Counted from the first letter of the stretch, positions 36,031-44,588 are shown. The stretch: 64,000 nucleotides of DNA from Arthrobacter sp. Marseille-P9274 (GCF_946892675.1 NZ_CAMPOV010000001.1:1462033-1526032); one strand, 5' to 3'. The notes: generated by a model from the letters alone, not told the origin. Numbers and translations are program-made.

Positions 36031-36492
36031 TCAGACTTGAAGATCGAGGGCCATAAAAAGGCTATGCGGATCGGGCCGGTAGTCCCCGAACGGCGGGCAG
36101 TCGCGAAAGCCGTGCTTTTTGTACAGCCGATGGGCCGGCGCGAAGAAATCCTCGGTTCCCGTTTCCAGACACAGCCGGACGTATCCCCGCCTCGTGGCGG
36201 TCTCCATGAGATGGACAAGCATGCGTGCACCGACGCCGCGGCCTCGGACGGCGGTGGCGGTGCGCATGGACTTGATCTCACCCGCATCCGGACTCAGTTC
36301 CTTGAGGGCGCCGCAGCCGAGCAGGATGCCGGCGTCACGCACGGACCACAGGGTGATGCCCGGCGCGGACAGCGACTCGGTGTCGAGGGCATGGACACTC
36401 TCCGCCGGAGACTGGGCATGCATGTCCTTCAGATGCTCCCCCAGAAGTTCGTACACGTCTTCTCTGGCTGGCGCCTCGAGTTCAATCTGCAC
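36031..36492 (-). CDS. GNAT family N-acetyltransferase
   Basis: This 153-residue acetyltransferase has the GNAT acetyl-CoA core: 'LLGCGALKELSPDAGEIKSMRT' for strands 3 and 4, then the pyrophosphate loop 'VRGRGVGARMLVHLMETA' (motif A, R/Q-x-x-G-x-G/A) near residues 88-105, and 'LETGTEDFFAPAHRLYKKHGF' for motif B. 'MHAQSPAESVHALD' near the start marks a subgroup of putative amino-acid or polyamine acetyltransferases. It starts at GTG 36492, with AAAGG upstream; no better in-frame start has a ribosome site. The substrate is unknown. Confidence 0.88.
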   Translation of the reverse strand: MQIELEAPAREDVYELLGEHLKDMHAQSPAESVHALDTESLSAPGITLWSVRDAGILLGCGALKELSPDAGEIKSMRTATAVRGRGVGARMLVHLMETATRRGYVRLCLETGTEDFFAPAHRLYKKHGFRDCPPFGDYRPDPHSLFMALDLQV

Positions 36493-36657
36493 AATTGCCT
36501 TTCTGTCACAATCAGCGCCAGCACTGCGATGCCTGCGCCTCGGCCTCAACATGGGACTACCGGACCAACTGACCGCGTCCTTCCCCCGGACTCCCCCGTC
36601 CGCTTCCCCTCGGCACGGAGGTTTCGACTCAGGTAGCGGCCGTCCCGAGGCGGCCGG

Positions 36658-37182
36658 TCAGCGCACCAGGACGGCGATCCCGGCCGCGGCGGAAGCCCAG
36701 AGGACGCTGGAGAACGTCCCGAGAATGAATCGTTCGGCTGCGCCGGACTGGCCGAGTTCGGAGTAGCGCCCGAGCCCCTTGACCGCCAGGACAACTGCCA
36801 GACCCTCGGGCCAGCCGGCCAACAGCGTAGATGCAATGCCGGTCCGCTCCAGGACGCCGATCCAGGCGCCGCCGCGGAGCACAGGCTCTTCCTCGGATTC
36901 CGTGACGTTCTCCGGATGCGTGGCGTTGTAGGACAGCCGCAGGATCGCGACGGTTACCGGGCCGCCGCCTATGGCCGCGGCCGCGACGGCAAAGGCGTAG
37001 ACACCGGCCCCTAATCCGGCATCCCCCAGCGAAGCCAGCAACCCGGCAAGCCCGAGCAGCAGGACGGTCAGCGCGCTGAGCGTGTACAGGACTGCGTTGC
37101 CGCTCCCCCGCATGCGCTGGAAATACATTGGTGCGGACACCAAGGCAGCGATGCACAGAATAATCAGCCCTGCCGAACTCAA
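36658..37182 (-). CDS. Putative integral membrane protein, partner of SatD-like regulator
   Basis: This 174-residue protein has about four to five hydrophobic segments ('GLIILCIAALVSAPMYF', 'VLYTLSALTVLLLGLAGLLASL', 'GVYAFAVAAAAIGGGPVTV', 'GWPEGLAVVLAVKGLG', 'SSVLWASAAAGIAVLV') with an acidic loop in the middle. I recognise no enzymatic motif. Start TTG 37182 overlaps the stop of the upstream regulator (TTGA), so the two are translationally coupled. The pairing resembles SatD/SatE-like gene pairs; that is an inference from layout. Confidence 0.75.
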   Translation of the reverse strand: MSSAGLIILCIAALVSAPMYFQRMRGSGNAVLYTLSALTVLLLGLAGLLASLGDAGLGAGVYAFAVAAAAIGGGPVTVAILRLSYNATHPENVTESEEEPVLRGGAWIGVLERTGIASTLLAGWPEGLAVVLAVKGLGRYSELGQSGAAERFILGTFSSVLWASAAAGIAVLVR

Positions 37183-37766
37183 CGATCAGCTCCTTCCAAA
37201 AGTGACTCGGCTACCGACAATACCCGGCGCGACTCCTGCCAGAGACCGCTCTGCAACCGGCTGGAGACCGCCTGCTGGCTGATCCCCAGCTGCCGGGCGA
37301 TCTGCTGCTGCGTCAGCCCCTGATCGCTGAGTATGCCCGCCTCCTCCGACATTTTGCTGCGCTTCCGCGCTAGCAGCACCAGCAGCTGCAGCAGGGCCTC
37401 GGCTTGGGCCGCCAAAGGGCTCTCCCCTGAGACCGCAATATTGCCCGAGGCGGCCTTGGCCGCCGTGACGGCAGTCCGAGCCCTTTCGAACGCCTCCCCC
37501 GCGCCGGCCCTGGTGTTGTCCGGCAACGGCTCCCTGACCGGCCCGATCCCGATCCCGACGCTCCACGACGAGCTTGCGGCAAGCTCCATGGCGATGCTGA
37601 GCACTACGGCCGGCTCCGCGACGACAGCCTGCATCTCGTCCCCGGCGGTCCGGTCGAACGGCAGGACCAGCGGACGCAGCGCATCGCCGTTGAGCGCGTC
37701 CATGGCTGCCTCGACAAGATCCTGACGTTGCCGGGACTTCCTCTGGTCAACCGTCAGGACAAACAT
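37179..37766 (-). CDS. SatD-like protein with C-terminal helix-turn-helix
   Basis: This 195-residue protein begins 'MFVLTVDQRKSRQRQDLVE', which resembles the SatD family opening (a strand followed by D-x-x-x-S). It contains 'RTAGDEMQAVV', as in SatD ('GDE.QA'). The C-terminal 60 residues form a helix-turn-helix: 'GLTQQQIARQLGISQQAVSSRLQ'. The family is poorly characterised. A 20-bp imperfect palindrome with TATATT lies just upstream (37781-37800), so autoregulation is plausible. ATG 37766 is selected over an upstream ATG because the latter would place the palindrome inside the gene. The stop overlaps the membrane-protein start. Confidence 0.7.
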   Translation of the reverse strand: MFVLTVDQRKSRQRQDLVEAAMDALNGDALRPLVLPFDRTAGDEMQAVVAEPAVVLSIAMELAASSSWSVGIGIGPVREPLPDNTRAGAGEAFERARTAVTAAKAASGNIAVSGESPLAAQAEALLQLLVLLARKRSKMSEEAGILSDQGLTQQQIARQLGISQQAVSSRLQSGLWQESRRVLSVAESLLEGADR

Positions 37767-37780
37767 CACAAATCGCCACC

Positions 37781-37800
37781 CTTGTTCGAATATATACAAG
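37781..37800 (-). promoter_or_regulatory. Promoter/operator of the SatD-like operon
   Basis: On the minus strand the 20-bp sequence has CTTGT and ACAAG arms around an AT-rich centre that contains a TATATT -10 hexamer (37789-37794). A start site near 37782 would give a short leader before ATG 37766. Overlap of the arms with the -10 suggests repressor control. Confidence 0.5.
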
Positions 37801-37821
37801 TATGGAACCTTGTCTGCGCGT

Positions 37822-38193
37822 TTACAAGCCGCGGTACTGGCTCACCAGACCCACGGTGTTCCCCTCACTGTCGCTGACGAAGGCCATCCACTCGTCCGCG
37901 CCAGCCGGCCCCAGCCTGGCGTCCGCGTGCTGGAAGATCGACGTCGGCTCGCCGACTACCTCTACACCGGCCGCGCGCAGCTCCTCGATGCGGGACCGCA
38001 CGTCCTGCACGGACAAGTAAATGAGCGACGACGGCGCTTCCCGCTCCAGCAGCAGCCGCACGCCGTCGAGAACGAAGAACACCAGCCCCGGCGGGTCGAA
38101 CCTGGCGGCCGGCTCCTGCTGCAGCAGGTCGGCATAGAACTTGGCGGCACGCCCAAGATCCTCCGCGTGCTGCGCCACCTGGATGATCCCCAT
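37822..38193 (-). CDS. VOC family protein
   Basis: This 123-residue protein has the pattern 'MGIIQVAQHAEDLGRAAKFYADLL' then 'GVRLLLEREAPSSLIYLSVQDV' and ends 'MAFVSDSEGNTVGLVSQYRG', consistent with a vicinal oxygen chelate fold. The usual metal His is missing in the first repeat, so a binding role or altered chemistry is possible. It is the third VOC gene in 8 kb. ATG 38193 is chosen because the longer upstream reading is Gly/Arg-rich and would cover the divergent DUF3054 start region. It lies upstream of the SatD-like operon. Confidence 0.88.
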   Translation of the reverse strand: MGIIQVAQHAEDLGRAAKFYADLLQQEPAARFDPPGLVFFVLDGVRLLLEREAPSSLIYLSVQDVRSRIEELRAAGVEVVGEPTSIFQHADARLGPAGADEWMAFVSDSEGNTVGLVSQYRGL

Positions 38194-38259
38194 TCGTCCT
38201 CCCCTCCAGGAGCCGGCCCCCGGAGCCGGCCGCCGTGACGCCCGCGCTAGGCTGGAAAG

Positions 38260-38661
38260 GTGAACCGATCCCCCGCCCCCTCCAGCACCTCCAGCATAGT
38301 CTTGGCCCTCGCGGCGGACGCCGCCGCCGTCGTTCTCTTTGCCGCCATTGGCCGGGACACCCACGAACACGGCTTGGACCCGGCAGGCATCCTGCTGACC
38401 GCCGCACCGTTCCTCGCGGGCGCACTGATCGGCTGGGCGCTGTCACGGGCCTGGCGGCGCCCCCTCGCCGTGTGGCCGGCCGGGATCGCGATCTGGCTCT
38501 GTGCCGTGATCCTGGGGCTGGCCCTGCGCGGGCTCTCCGGGGGCGGGCTCGCCGTTGCCTTCCAGATCGTCACCACGGTGACGCTGGCCGTCTTCCTGCT
38601 CGGCTGGCGGCTTGTGGCGGCCGCAGTCACACGGATACGGAATCGCCGCGCGGTGGCATAA
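38260..38661 (+). CDS. DUF3054 domain-containing membrane protein
   Basis: This 133-residue protein has four predicted membrane segments: about 12-30, 43-63, 72-90 and 97-120. The first segment is followed by 'FAAIGRDTHEHG', a polar motif characteristic of DUF3054, for which no function is established. It starts at GTG 38260 after AGG-type spacing. It is divergent from the VOC gene and co-directional with the Lrp-type gene 42 bp downstream; whether these are one transcript is unclear. The basic tail 'RIRNRRAVA' is probably cytoplasmic. Confidence 0.85.
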   Translation: MNRSPAPSSTSSIVLALAADAAAVVLFAAIGRDTHEHGLDPAGILLTAAPFLAGALIGWALSRAWRRPLAVWPAGIAIWLCAVILGLALRGLSGGGLAVAFQIVTTVTLAVFLLGWRLVAAAVTRIRNRRAVA

Positions 38662-38703
38662 CCTCGAAAGTAGGAATTCATTAGCGAACGAAAGGCTGCC
38701 AGC

Positions 38704-38985
38704 GTGGTTACAGCATTTGTCTTCATCCAGACCGACTCGTCCCGGATCCCGGAGTGCGCTCAGGAAATTTCGGAGATCGAGGGCATCAGCGAGGTCTACT
38801 CGGTGACGGGTGAATGGGACCTGATCGCAGTGGCCCGCGTGTCCAAGCATGAGGATCTGGCCGACGTCATCGCGGACAAGCTGTCGAAGGTTTCCGGCGT
38901 GGAGGCCACGACGACGCACATCGCCTTCCGCACGTACTCCAAGCACGACCTGGACGCGGCCTTCTCGCTGGGCTTCGACCACTAA
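38704..38985 (+). CDS. Lrp/AsnC ligand-binding (RAM) domain protein
   Basis: This 93-residue protein is a stand-alone RAM domain without the DNA-binding half of Lrp. 'VTAFVFIQTDSSRIPECAQEI' gives the first strand and helix, 'VYSVTGEWDLIAVARV' the second strand pair (with Gly-x-Trp-Asp seen in the family), and 'IAFRTYSKHDLDAAFSLGFD' the end. Such proteins bind amino acids or partner regulators. It starts at GTG 38704. It is followed by a strong terminator against converging trpD. The short length is natural for the stand-alone class. Confidence 0.9.
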   Translation: MVTAFVFIQTDSSRIPECAQEISEIEGISEVYSVTGEWDLIAVARVSKHEDLADVIADKLSKVSGVEATTTHIAFRTYSKHDLDAAFSLGFDH

Positions 38986-38994
38986 TTCCGCAGG

Positions 38995-39034
38995 CGCGAA
39001 GGGGCCGGAAGATCAATCTTCCGGCCCCTTCGCG
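38995..39034. terminator. Bidirectional hairpin between Lrp-type gene and trpD
   Basis: A perfect inverted repeat (CGCGAAGGGGCCGGAAGAT and its complement) spans 38995-39034 with a tight loop around CA. It separates two convergent genes. Confidence 0.88.
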
Positions 39035-39040
39035 CGTCCG

Positions 39041-40093
39041 CTAACGGGTAGCTTCTACCCAGCGGTCCAGGGCAGCGGCGGCCGCGCCGCTGTCGATGGA
39101 TTCGCCTGCGCGCACGAGCGCCTTGGCCAGCCGGTCCTGCAGCGGGCCTTCAGCGGAATCATCCAGGGCAACCAGAGCGGCGGCGGCGTTAAGGACGACG
39201 GCGTCGCGCACGGGACCGCGGTCACCGGCCAGCACGCGCCGGACTACTTCCGCATTGGCCTTGGCATCGCCACCGCGCAAATCATCCAGGGTGGCACGGG
39301 GAATGCCGAGGTCCAGGGGATCGATCACCGACTCGGTCACGCTGCCGTCCCGCACCTCCCATACGGCCGACGTTCCGGTGGTGGTGAGCTCGTCGAGTCC
39401 GTCCTCGCCCCGGAAGACCAGGGCACGGCGACCGCGGGTCGCGAGGACTCCGGCGATCAGCGGGGCCAGGCGCGGGTCGGCGACGCCGATGGCCGACGCG
39501 GTGGGATTGGCCGGGTTGGTCATGGGACCCATGAAGTTGAATGCCGTCGCCACGCCGAGTTCGGCGCGGACGGCGCCGGCGTAGCGCATCGAGGGGTGGA
39601 AAACCTGGGCAAAGCAGAAGGTGATGCCGGCTTCGACGGCGGTCCGGGCGACGCGCTCCACCGGCAGGTCGAGACGCACGCCGAGTGCCTCGATAACATC
39701 TGCCGACCCCGAGGACGAGGACGCGGCGCGGTTGCCGTGCTTGACGATCCGGGCTCCCGCTCCGGCGCACACCAGCGCAGCCATCGAAGAGATGTTGACG
39801 GTGTTCTGCCGGTCGCCACCGGTGCCGACGATGTCCAGCTTCTCCCCCGGGATATCGATCGGGCGGGCGTGCGCCACCATCGCGTCAACGAGGCCGGTCA
39901 GCTCCTCGACGGTCTCGCCCTTGGCCCGAAGCGCCACCAGGAACCCGGCGATCTGCGAGTCCGTTGCTTCCCCGCCCATGATGGCGCCCATCGCCCATTG
40001 CGTCTGCTCCCGACCGAGGTTCTCGCCGGCTATCAGGGCTGAGAGCAGAACGGGCCAAGTGGGTGCGGACTGGGGGCTGCTAATGGAAGTCAC
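39041..40093 (-). CDS. trpD: Anthranilate phosphoribosyltransferase TrpD
   Basis: TrpD transfers the phosphoribosyl group of PRPP to anthranilate, the second step of tryptophan synthesis. The 350-residue chain has the glycosyltransferase family 3 N-terminal helical domain, then the PRPP-binding loop '[22 protein letters not shown]' (given in part; near residues 85-105), '[16 protein letters not shown]' for the second conserved loop, and 'NFMGPMTNP' for anthranilate binding. It starts at GTG 40093. No other trp genes adjoin, as is often the case for a trpD unlinked from trpE in this group. The upstream leader has no Trp-rich peptide. Confidence 0.96.
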   Translation of the reverse strand: MTSISSPQSAPTWPVLLSALIAGENLGREQTQWAMGAIMGGEATDSQIAGFLVALRAKGETVEELTGLVDAMVAHARPIDIPGEKLDIVGTGGDRQNTVNISSMAALVCAGAGARIVKHGNRAASSSSGSADVIEALGVRLDLPVERVARTAVEAGITFCFAQVFHPSMRYAGAVRAELGVATAFNFMGPMTNPANPTASAIGVADPRLAPLIAGVLATRGRRALVFRGEDGLDELTTTGTSAVWEVRDGSVTESVIDPLDLGIPRATLDDLRGGDAKANAEVVRRVLAGDRGPVRDAVVLNAAAALVALDDSAEGPLQDRLAKALVRAGESIDSGAAAAALDRWVEATR

Positions 40094-40203
40094 TCCCCTA
40101 GGTTATCTACGTTTTGTAGAAACCCGTCGTTTGTTAACCACTCGGCTTTCCGCGGAAACACGCGGAACCCAAACGATCACGGCTCGCCGATGGTTCCGTC
40201 GCA

Positions 40204-40234
40204 TTGGTGAACTCGGCAGTTTTATAGACATAAT
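40204..40234 (+). promoter_or_regulatory. Probable promoter of ctaE-qcrCAB
   Basis: TTGGTG (40204-40209) and CATAAT (40229-40234) are 19 bp apart. The -10 ends 6 nt before the GTG of ctaE with no ribosome site in between, so the message is probably leaderless. Confidence 0.5.
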
Positions 40235-40240
40235 GGCTAG

Positions 40241-40879
40241 GTGACAACTGCAACCCACGCCCCCAGTACACCGGCGCATCCTACGCTCAATCGCCCGAAT
40301 ATGGTTTCCGTTGGAACCGTTGTCTGGCTTGCCAGCGAGCTGATGTTCTTCGCCGGTCTTTTCGCCATGTACTTCACCCTGCGCGCGACGTCCCCCGAAA
40401 TGTGGGCGGACGAGACGGCGAAGTTGAACGTGCCGTTTGCGCTGGCTAACACCATCGTCCTGGTGTCCAGCTCATTCACCTGCCAGTTCGGCGTCTTCGC
40501 CGCAGAGCGCCTCCAGGCCCGCCGCACCGGCGGCGTCTTCAATATCGCCAAGTGGGGCATGGTGGAGTGGTTCCTCCTGACCTTCCTGCTCGGTGCCATC
40601 TTCGTCTCCGTGCAGGCGTACGAGTACGCGATGCTCGTCTCCGAAGGCGTATCGCTTTCCTCCAACGCCTACGGCTCCGCCTTCTACATCACCACCGGCT
40701 TCCACGGCCTGCACGTGACCGGCGGGCTCGTGGCCTTCCTGCTGATCATCGGACGCGCCTACGTCGCCAAGAAGTTCGGCCATTTCGAAGCCACCTCGGC
40801 GATCGTGACTTCCTACTACTGGCACTTCGTGGATGTGGTGTGGATCGCGCTGTTCGTCGTCATTTACTTCCTGAAGTAA
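40241..40879 (+). CDS. ctaE: Cytochrome c oxidase subunit III
   Basis: This is subunit III of the aa3 oxidase. The 212-residue protein has five membrane segments, the short form without the first two helices of the mitochondrial protein. Recognisable elements are '[22 protein letters not shown]' with the conserved Glu and Phe, '[12 protein letters not shown]', '[12 protein letters not shown]' (His pair, lipid site) and '[15 protein letters not shown]'. It starts at GTG 40241. It opens the operon with qcrC, qcrA and qcrB, so oxidase and bc1 genes are transcribed together, fitting a supercomplex. The other oxidase genes lie at 46-49 kb. Confidence 0.96.
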   Translation: MTTATHAPSTPAHPTLNRPNMVSVGTVVWLASELMFFAGLFAMYFTLRATSPEMWADETAKLNVPFALANTIVLVSSSFTCQFGVFAAERLQARRTGGVFNIAKWGMVEWFLLTFLLGAIFVSVQAYEYAMLVSEGVSLSSNAYGSAFYITTGFHGLHVTGGLVAFLLIIGRAYVAKKFGHFEATSAIVTSYYWHFVDVVWIALFVVIYFLK

Positions 40880-40962
40880 GCCTTACTTGACTGTTCTTCT
40901 ACAGAGGACAGAATTCAAGAAGCTGCATCCGCCACACGCACCATAAAGTTAGGAACGACCAA

Positions 40963-41775
40963 GTGAAGGCACTCTCGCAAAAGCGGAGACATCCGCTGGC
41001 GGCCATTGCCCTACTGCTCATGGGATTGCTGGTCACCGGCGGCCTGTACGCCGTAGCCGGGACCGTCAACGAAGCCCAAGCCGCGACCACCACCTATTCC
41101 GCACAGGACATCCAAGAGGGCGAAAAGCTCTTCGTCGCCAACTGTGCAACTTGTCACGGAATCGGTGCTGTCGGAGCTCCTGAAGGCGCCCATGGCAACC
41201 AGGCAGGTCCTTCCCTGATCGGCGTCGGCGCTGCAGCCGTTGACTTCCAGGTCGGAACCGGCCGCATGCCCATGCAGATGACGGGGCCGCAGGCCCAGAA
41301 GAAGCCGGCTCAGTTCACCGAAGAACAGACCACTCAGCTGGCCGCCTACGTCGCATCGCTGGGCGCCGGTCCGGAAATTCCCTCCGAAGAGATCCTTGAC
41401 ACGAGCCAGGGCAACCCGGCCGAGGGCGGCGAGCTGTTCCGCGTCAACTGCGCCATGTGCCACAACGCTGCGGCCGCCGGCGGCGCGCTGACCCGAGGCA
41501 AGTTCGCGCCCTCCCTGGCGGGTGTCAGCGAAGAGCACATCTACGAGGCCATGGTTACCGGTCCGCAGAACATGCCGGTCTTCAACGACGCCAACATCAC
41601 TCCTGAGGGCAAGCGGGACATCGTCGCGTTCCTCAAGACCATCGAGGCCCAGGGAGCCCCTGGCGGCTTCGCCCTCGGTTCATTGGGTCCGGTATCCGAA
41701 GGCCTGCTGATCTGGACCGCCGGCCTGGGCGTGGTTATCGCGTTCACGATCTGGCTGACCCAGCGGTCGTCCTAA
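40963..41775 (+). CDS. qcrC: Cytochrome bc1 complex diheme cytochrome c subunit
   Basis: This is the diheme c subunit that passes electrons directly to the aa3 oxidase in actinobacteria. The 270-residue chain has an N-terminal signal or membrane anchor (about 13-38), heme motif 1 'CATCHG' near residue 63 and heme motif 2 'CAMCHN' near 164, each a CxxCH, and a C-terminal membrane helix near 244-262 followed by 'TQRSS'. Axial Met ligands are likely in 'RMPMQM' and 'NMPVF'. Heme attachment is extracytoplasmic. It follows ctaE by 83 bp. It is essential for bc1-aa3 supercomplex function in known relatives. Confidence 0.96.
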   Translation: MKALSQKRRHPLAAIALLLMGLLVTGGLYAVAGTVNEAQAATTTYSAQDIQEGEKLFVANCATCHGIGAVGAPEGAHGNQAGPSLIGVGAAAVDFQVGTGRMPMQMTGPQAQKKPAQFTEEQTTQLAAYVASLGAGPEIPSEEILDTSQGNPAEGGELFRVNCAMCHNAAAAGGALTRGKFAPSLAGVSEEHIYEAMVTGPQNMPVFNDANITPEGKRDIVAFLKTIEAQGAPGGFALGSLGPVSEGLLIWTAGLGVVIAFTIWLTQRSS

Positions 41776-41784
41776 CTGCTGAAA

Positions 41785-41810
41785 ACCCGGCGGCTGACCA
41801 GCCGCCGGGT
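41785..41810 (+). terminator. Hairpin between qcrC and qcrA
   Basis: An 11-bp perfect stem (ACCCGGCGGCT at 41785-41795 with AGCCGCCGGGT at 41800-41810, loop GACC) follows the qcrC stop by 9 nt. It could partly terminate or protect the 3' end, letting qcrC be expressed above qcrAB. A TAAACT hexamer further down could start a second transcript. Confidence 0.6.
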
Positions 41811-41871
41811 AACTACTAAAAACACACGCACTGAGTAAACTTGAGAGCTACAGAGAAGGATGAGAGGGATC

Positions 41872-42900
41872 ATGGGCGACCATAGTCACGGCGGTCCGAA
41901 ATCCTCGGGCACCGTTGCTACGGCTGGCCAAGGCGAAGTGGAGAAGTTTCAGGATCCTGGACTTCCTCCGCATCGTCCGCGCCTTGCCGACAAGGATCCC
42001 CGGGCCGAAAAGCGTGCCGAACGCCAGGTTGCGATACTCTTCGTAATCTCCGTCATCGGTACACTGCTTTTCTTCGTGGGGTATTTTGCCATCCGTTTGG
42101 ATGAGACCATATCAACGCTGCGTCTGCAGAACTTCACGCTCGGTATGGGTACCGCATTTGCCATGCTCGGGATCGGCGTCGGCATTGTGCATTGGGCCAA
42201 GACCCTGATGCCCGACCACGAGATCGCCGAAGAGCGGCATGCAGTCCGTACCGAAGAGGATCGCCAGATCGCGGAAACGATGGTCAGCGAGATCATCTCG
42301 GAGTCGGGCATCAAGCGCCGTCCGCTGATCCGCAACACGCTCCTTGGGGCAATGGTCCTGGCGCCGCTGCCGGCCATTGGCATCCTGCGCGACCTGTCCA
42401 AGGACCTCAACCCGGACGTACTGCGTCACTCCATGTGGGACGCAGGAGTCCGCCTGACCCGCGACCCGGACGGAACCCCCATCCGCGCCTCGGAGGTCAC
42501 CATTGGCTCGGCCTTCCACGTCATCCCGGAAGGGCTGAACGAAGCCGAGCACAAGCTGGAAGAAAAGGCCAAGGCCGTCGTCCTGCTGATGCGCCTCAAC
42601 CCCGAGGATCTGCAGGTCTCCCCCGGCCGCGAAGACTGGAACTACAACGGCATTGTTGCCTATTCCAAGATTTGCACGCACGTGGGATGCCCCGTCGCCC
42701 TTTACGAGCAGCAGACACACCATCTGCTCTGCCCCTGCCACCAGTCGACGTTCGACCTGACCCAGGAGTGCAAAGTCATCTTCGGTCCGGCCTCACACGC
42801 ACTGCCGCAGTTGCCCATCAGCGTGGACAGCGAAGGTTACCTCGTGGCTACCAGCGACTTCCACGAACCTGTCGGACCTAGCTACTGGGAGCGTGGCTAA
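41872..42900 (+). CDS. qcrA: Ubiquinol/menaquinol-cytochrome c reductase iron-sulfur subunit (Rieske)
   Basis: This is the Rieske subunit of the bc1 complex. The 342-residue protein has three membrane segments (about 56-76, 88-108 and 158-178), as in the actinobacterial family, and then the Rieske domain. The [2Fe-2S] ligands are in 'CTHVGC' near residue 268 and 'CPCHQSTFD' near 287. ATG 41872 has a GAGAGG ribosome site; ATG 41860 would have none at proper spacing. It lies 2 bp before qcrB. The family is often Tat-exported, and tatA-tatC are in this window. Confidence 0.95.
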   Translation: MGDHSHGGPKSSGTVATAGQGEVEKFQDPGLPPHRPRLADKDPRAEKRAERQVAILFVISVIGTLLFFVGYFAIRLDETISTLRLQNFTLGMGTAFAMLGIGVGIVHWAKTLMPDHEIAEERHAVRTEEDRQIAETMVSEIISESGIKRRPLIRNTLLGAMVLAPLPAIGILRDLSKDLNPDVLRHSMWDAGVRLTRDPDGTPIRASEVTIGSAFHVIPEGLNEAEHKLEEKAKAVVLLMRLNPEDLQVSPGREDWNYNGIVAYSKICTHVGCPVALYEQQTHHLLCPCHQSTFDLTQECKVIFGPASHALPQLPISVDSEGYLVATSDFHEPVGPSYWERG

Positions 42901-42902
42901 CC

Positions 42903-44576
42903 ATGAGTGCTTCGACATCACCCGATACGTACCAGCCCAAGACCAGCGTTGGCCGTATCAGCAACTTCATTGACACACGCGTCGGCGCTTCGTCCATCGT
43001 CAAGGAGTTCGGCCGCAAGGTCTTCCCTGACCACTGGTCCTTCATGTTCGGTGAAGTGGCGCTGTACACCTTCGTCATTCTGCTGCTGTCCGGAACCTTC
43101 CTGACGCTGTTCTTCGACCCTTCAATGGCCGAAACGCACTACACGGGCTCGTACGTCCCGCTCAAGGGCGTGGAAATGTCCGTCGCCTACGCGTCGACGC
43201 TGGATATCTCCTTCGATATCCGCGGCGGCCTGTTCATGCGCCAGCTGCACCACTGGTCCGCGCTGCTCTTTGTCGCGTCGGTCTCCGTGCACATGCTTCG
43301 CGTCTTCTTCACCGGTGCTTTCCGCCGTCCGCGCGAACTCAACTGGGTTGTCGGCTGCACCCTGCTGATCCTTGCACTGGCTGCCGGCTTCACCGGCTAC
43401 TCGCTGCCGGACGATCTGCTGTCCGGTAACGGCCTGCGCATTATCGACGGCGTTATCAAGGCGATTCCGCTGATCGGCACCTACTTGTCGATGCTGATCT
43501 TCGGAGGGGAGTTCCCGGGCACTGCCATCGTGGGCCGCCTCTACGTCATGCACATCCTGGTGGTACCGGCCCTCATCCTCCTGATGATCGCCATCCACCT
43601 GTTCATGGTCGTCGTCCACAAGCACACGCAGTACCCCGGCCCGGGCCGCACCGAAAACAATGTTGTCGGCTTCCCGGTTGGTCCGGTCTACGCGGCCAAG
43701 GCCGGCGGCTTCTTCTTCATCGTGTTCGGTATCGTCGCGGTCATCGCTGCCAACTTCCAGATCCTCCCGATCTGGGACTACGGCCCCTACGACCCCTCCC
43801 CCGTCTCCGCGGGTACCCAGCCTGACTGGTACATCGGCTTCGTGGACGGCGCGCTTCGTCTCATGCCGGGCGTTCTCGGCGGCTTCCCCTTCGAGTACGT
43901 GATCTTCGGCGGGTACACGCTGTCGCTGAACGTCCTGATTCCGGCCCTGGTGCCGGCCGGCATCCTGTTCGGCCTCATGTTCACCTGGCCGTGGATCGAA
44001 CGCTGGGTGACCAAGGACAACCGCGAACACCACATCCTGGATCGTCCGCGCAACGCTCCGTTCCGGACGGCCACCGGTGTCGCAGGCGTGGTCTGGTACT
44101 GCGTCATGTGGGCTGCTGCCAGCTCCGACCTGATCGCGACGCACTTCCATGTCTCGCTCAACGACGTGACCTACTGGCTCCGCGCGCTGTTCTTCATCGG
44201 CCCGATCGTCGGCTTCATGGTCACGCGGCGGATCTGCCTTGCGTTGCAGCGCAAGGATCGGGAGATTGTCCTGCACGGCCGCGAAACCGGTCGCATCGTC
44301 CGTCTGCCGCACGGTGAGTTCATCGAGGTTCACGAGCCGCTCAACGAGTACAAGCTGCATCGCCTGGTGGACTTCGAGTCGCCGGCCGTCCAGCCCGCTG
44401 TACCGGACGCCAACGGCCGCATCACGCGGACGGAGAAGCTGCGCGGACGCCTGTCCCGCTTCTTCTTCGAAGACCGTGTCGCGCCGGTGACGCCCGCCGA
44501 GCTCGAAGCAGCCCACGGCCACGGCCATGCCGAGGTTGAGGAAACCAAGCCCAAGGCTGAAGTCACCAGCCGCTAA
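42903..44576 (+). CDS. qcrB: Cytochrome bc1 complex cytochrome b subunit
   Basis: This 557-residue membrane protein holds the two b hemes and the quinol sites. The four His ligands sit in helices B and D ('HHWSALLFVASVSVHMLRVFF' near 115 and 'HILVVPALILLMIAIHLFMVV' near 218). 'GYSLPDDLLSG' follows, and the Qo-site motif is 'PSPVSAGTQPDWYIGF' here ('PxW' variant). It ends with an extended cytoplasmic tail after about residue 440, ending 'AEVEETKPKAEVTSR', typical of actinobacteria. It is the last gene of the operon and is followed by a hairpin. It is the target of the antitubercular imidazopyridines in relatives. Confidence 0.97.
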   Translation: MSASTSPDTYQPKTSVGRISNFIDTRVGASSIVKEFGRKVFPDHWSFMFGEVALYTFVILLLSGTFLTLFFDPSMAETHYTGSYVPLKGVEMSVAYASTLDISFDIRGGLFMRQLHHWSALLFVASVSVHMLRVFFTGAFRRPRELNWVVGCTLLILALAAGFTGYSLPDDLLSGNGLRIIDGVIKAIPLIGTYLSMLIFGGEFPGTAIVGRLYVMHILVVPALILLMIAIHLFMVVVHKHTQYPGPGRTENNVVGFPVGPVYAAKAGGFFFIVFGIVAVIAANFQILPIWDYGPYDPSPVSAGTQPDWYIGFVDGALRLMPGVLGGFPFEYVIFGGYTLSLNVLIPALVPAGILFGLMFTWPWIERWVTKDNREHHILDRPRNAPFRTATGVAGVVWYCVMWAAASSDLIATHFHVSLNDVTYWLRALFFIGPIVGFMVTRRICLALQRKDREIVLHGRETGRIVRLPHGEFIEVHEPLNEYKLHRLVDFESPAVQPAVPDANGRITRTEKLRGRLSRFFFEDRVAPVTPAELEAAHGHGHAEVEETKPKAEVTSR

Positions 44577-44588
44577 CTACGGCAGTAA

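Noticed and set aside
40094-40240. Possible Trp attenuator before trpD
   Set aside because: The only short frame has a single Trp codon and no alternative hairpin pair was seen.
43122-44528. 468-codon minus-strand frame opposite qcrB
   Set aside because: It is antisense to cytochrome b, rich in Asp, His and Arg repeats without a known fold.
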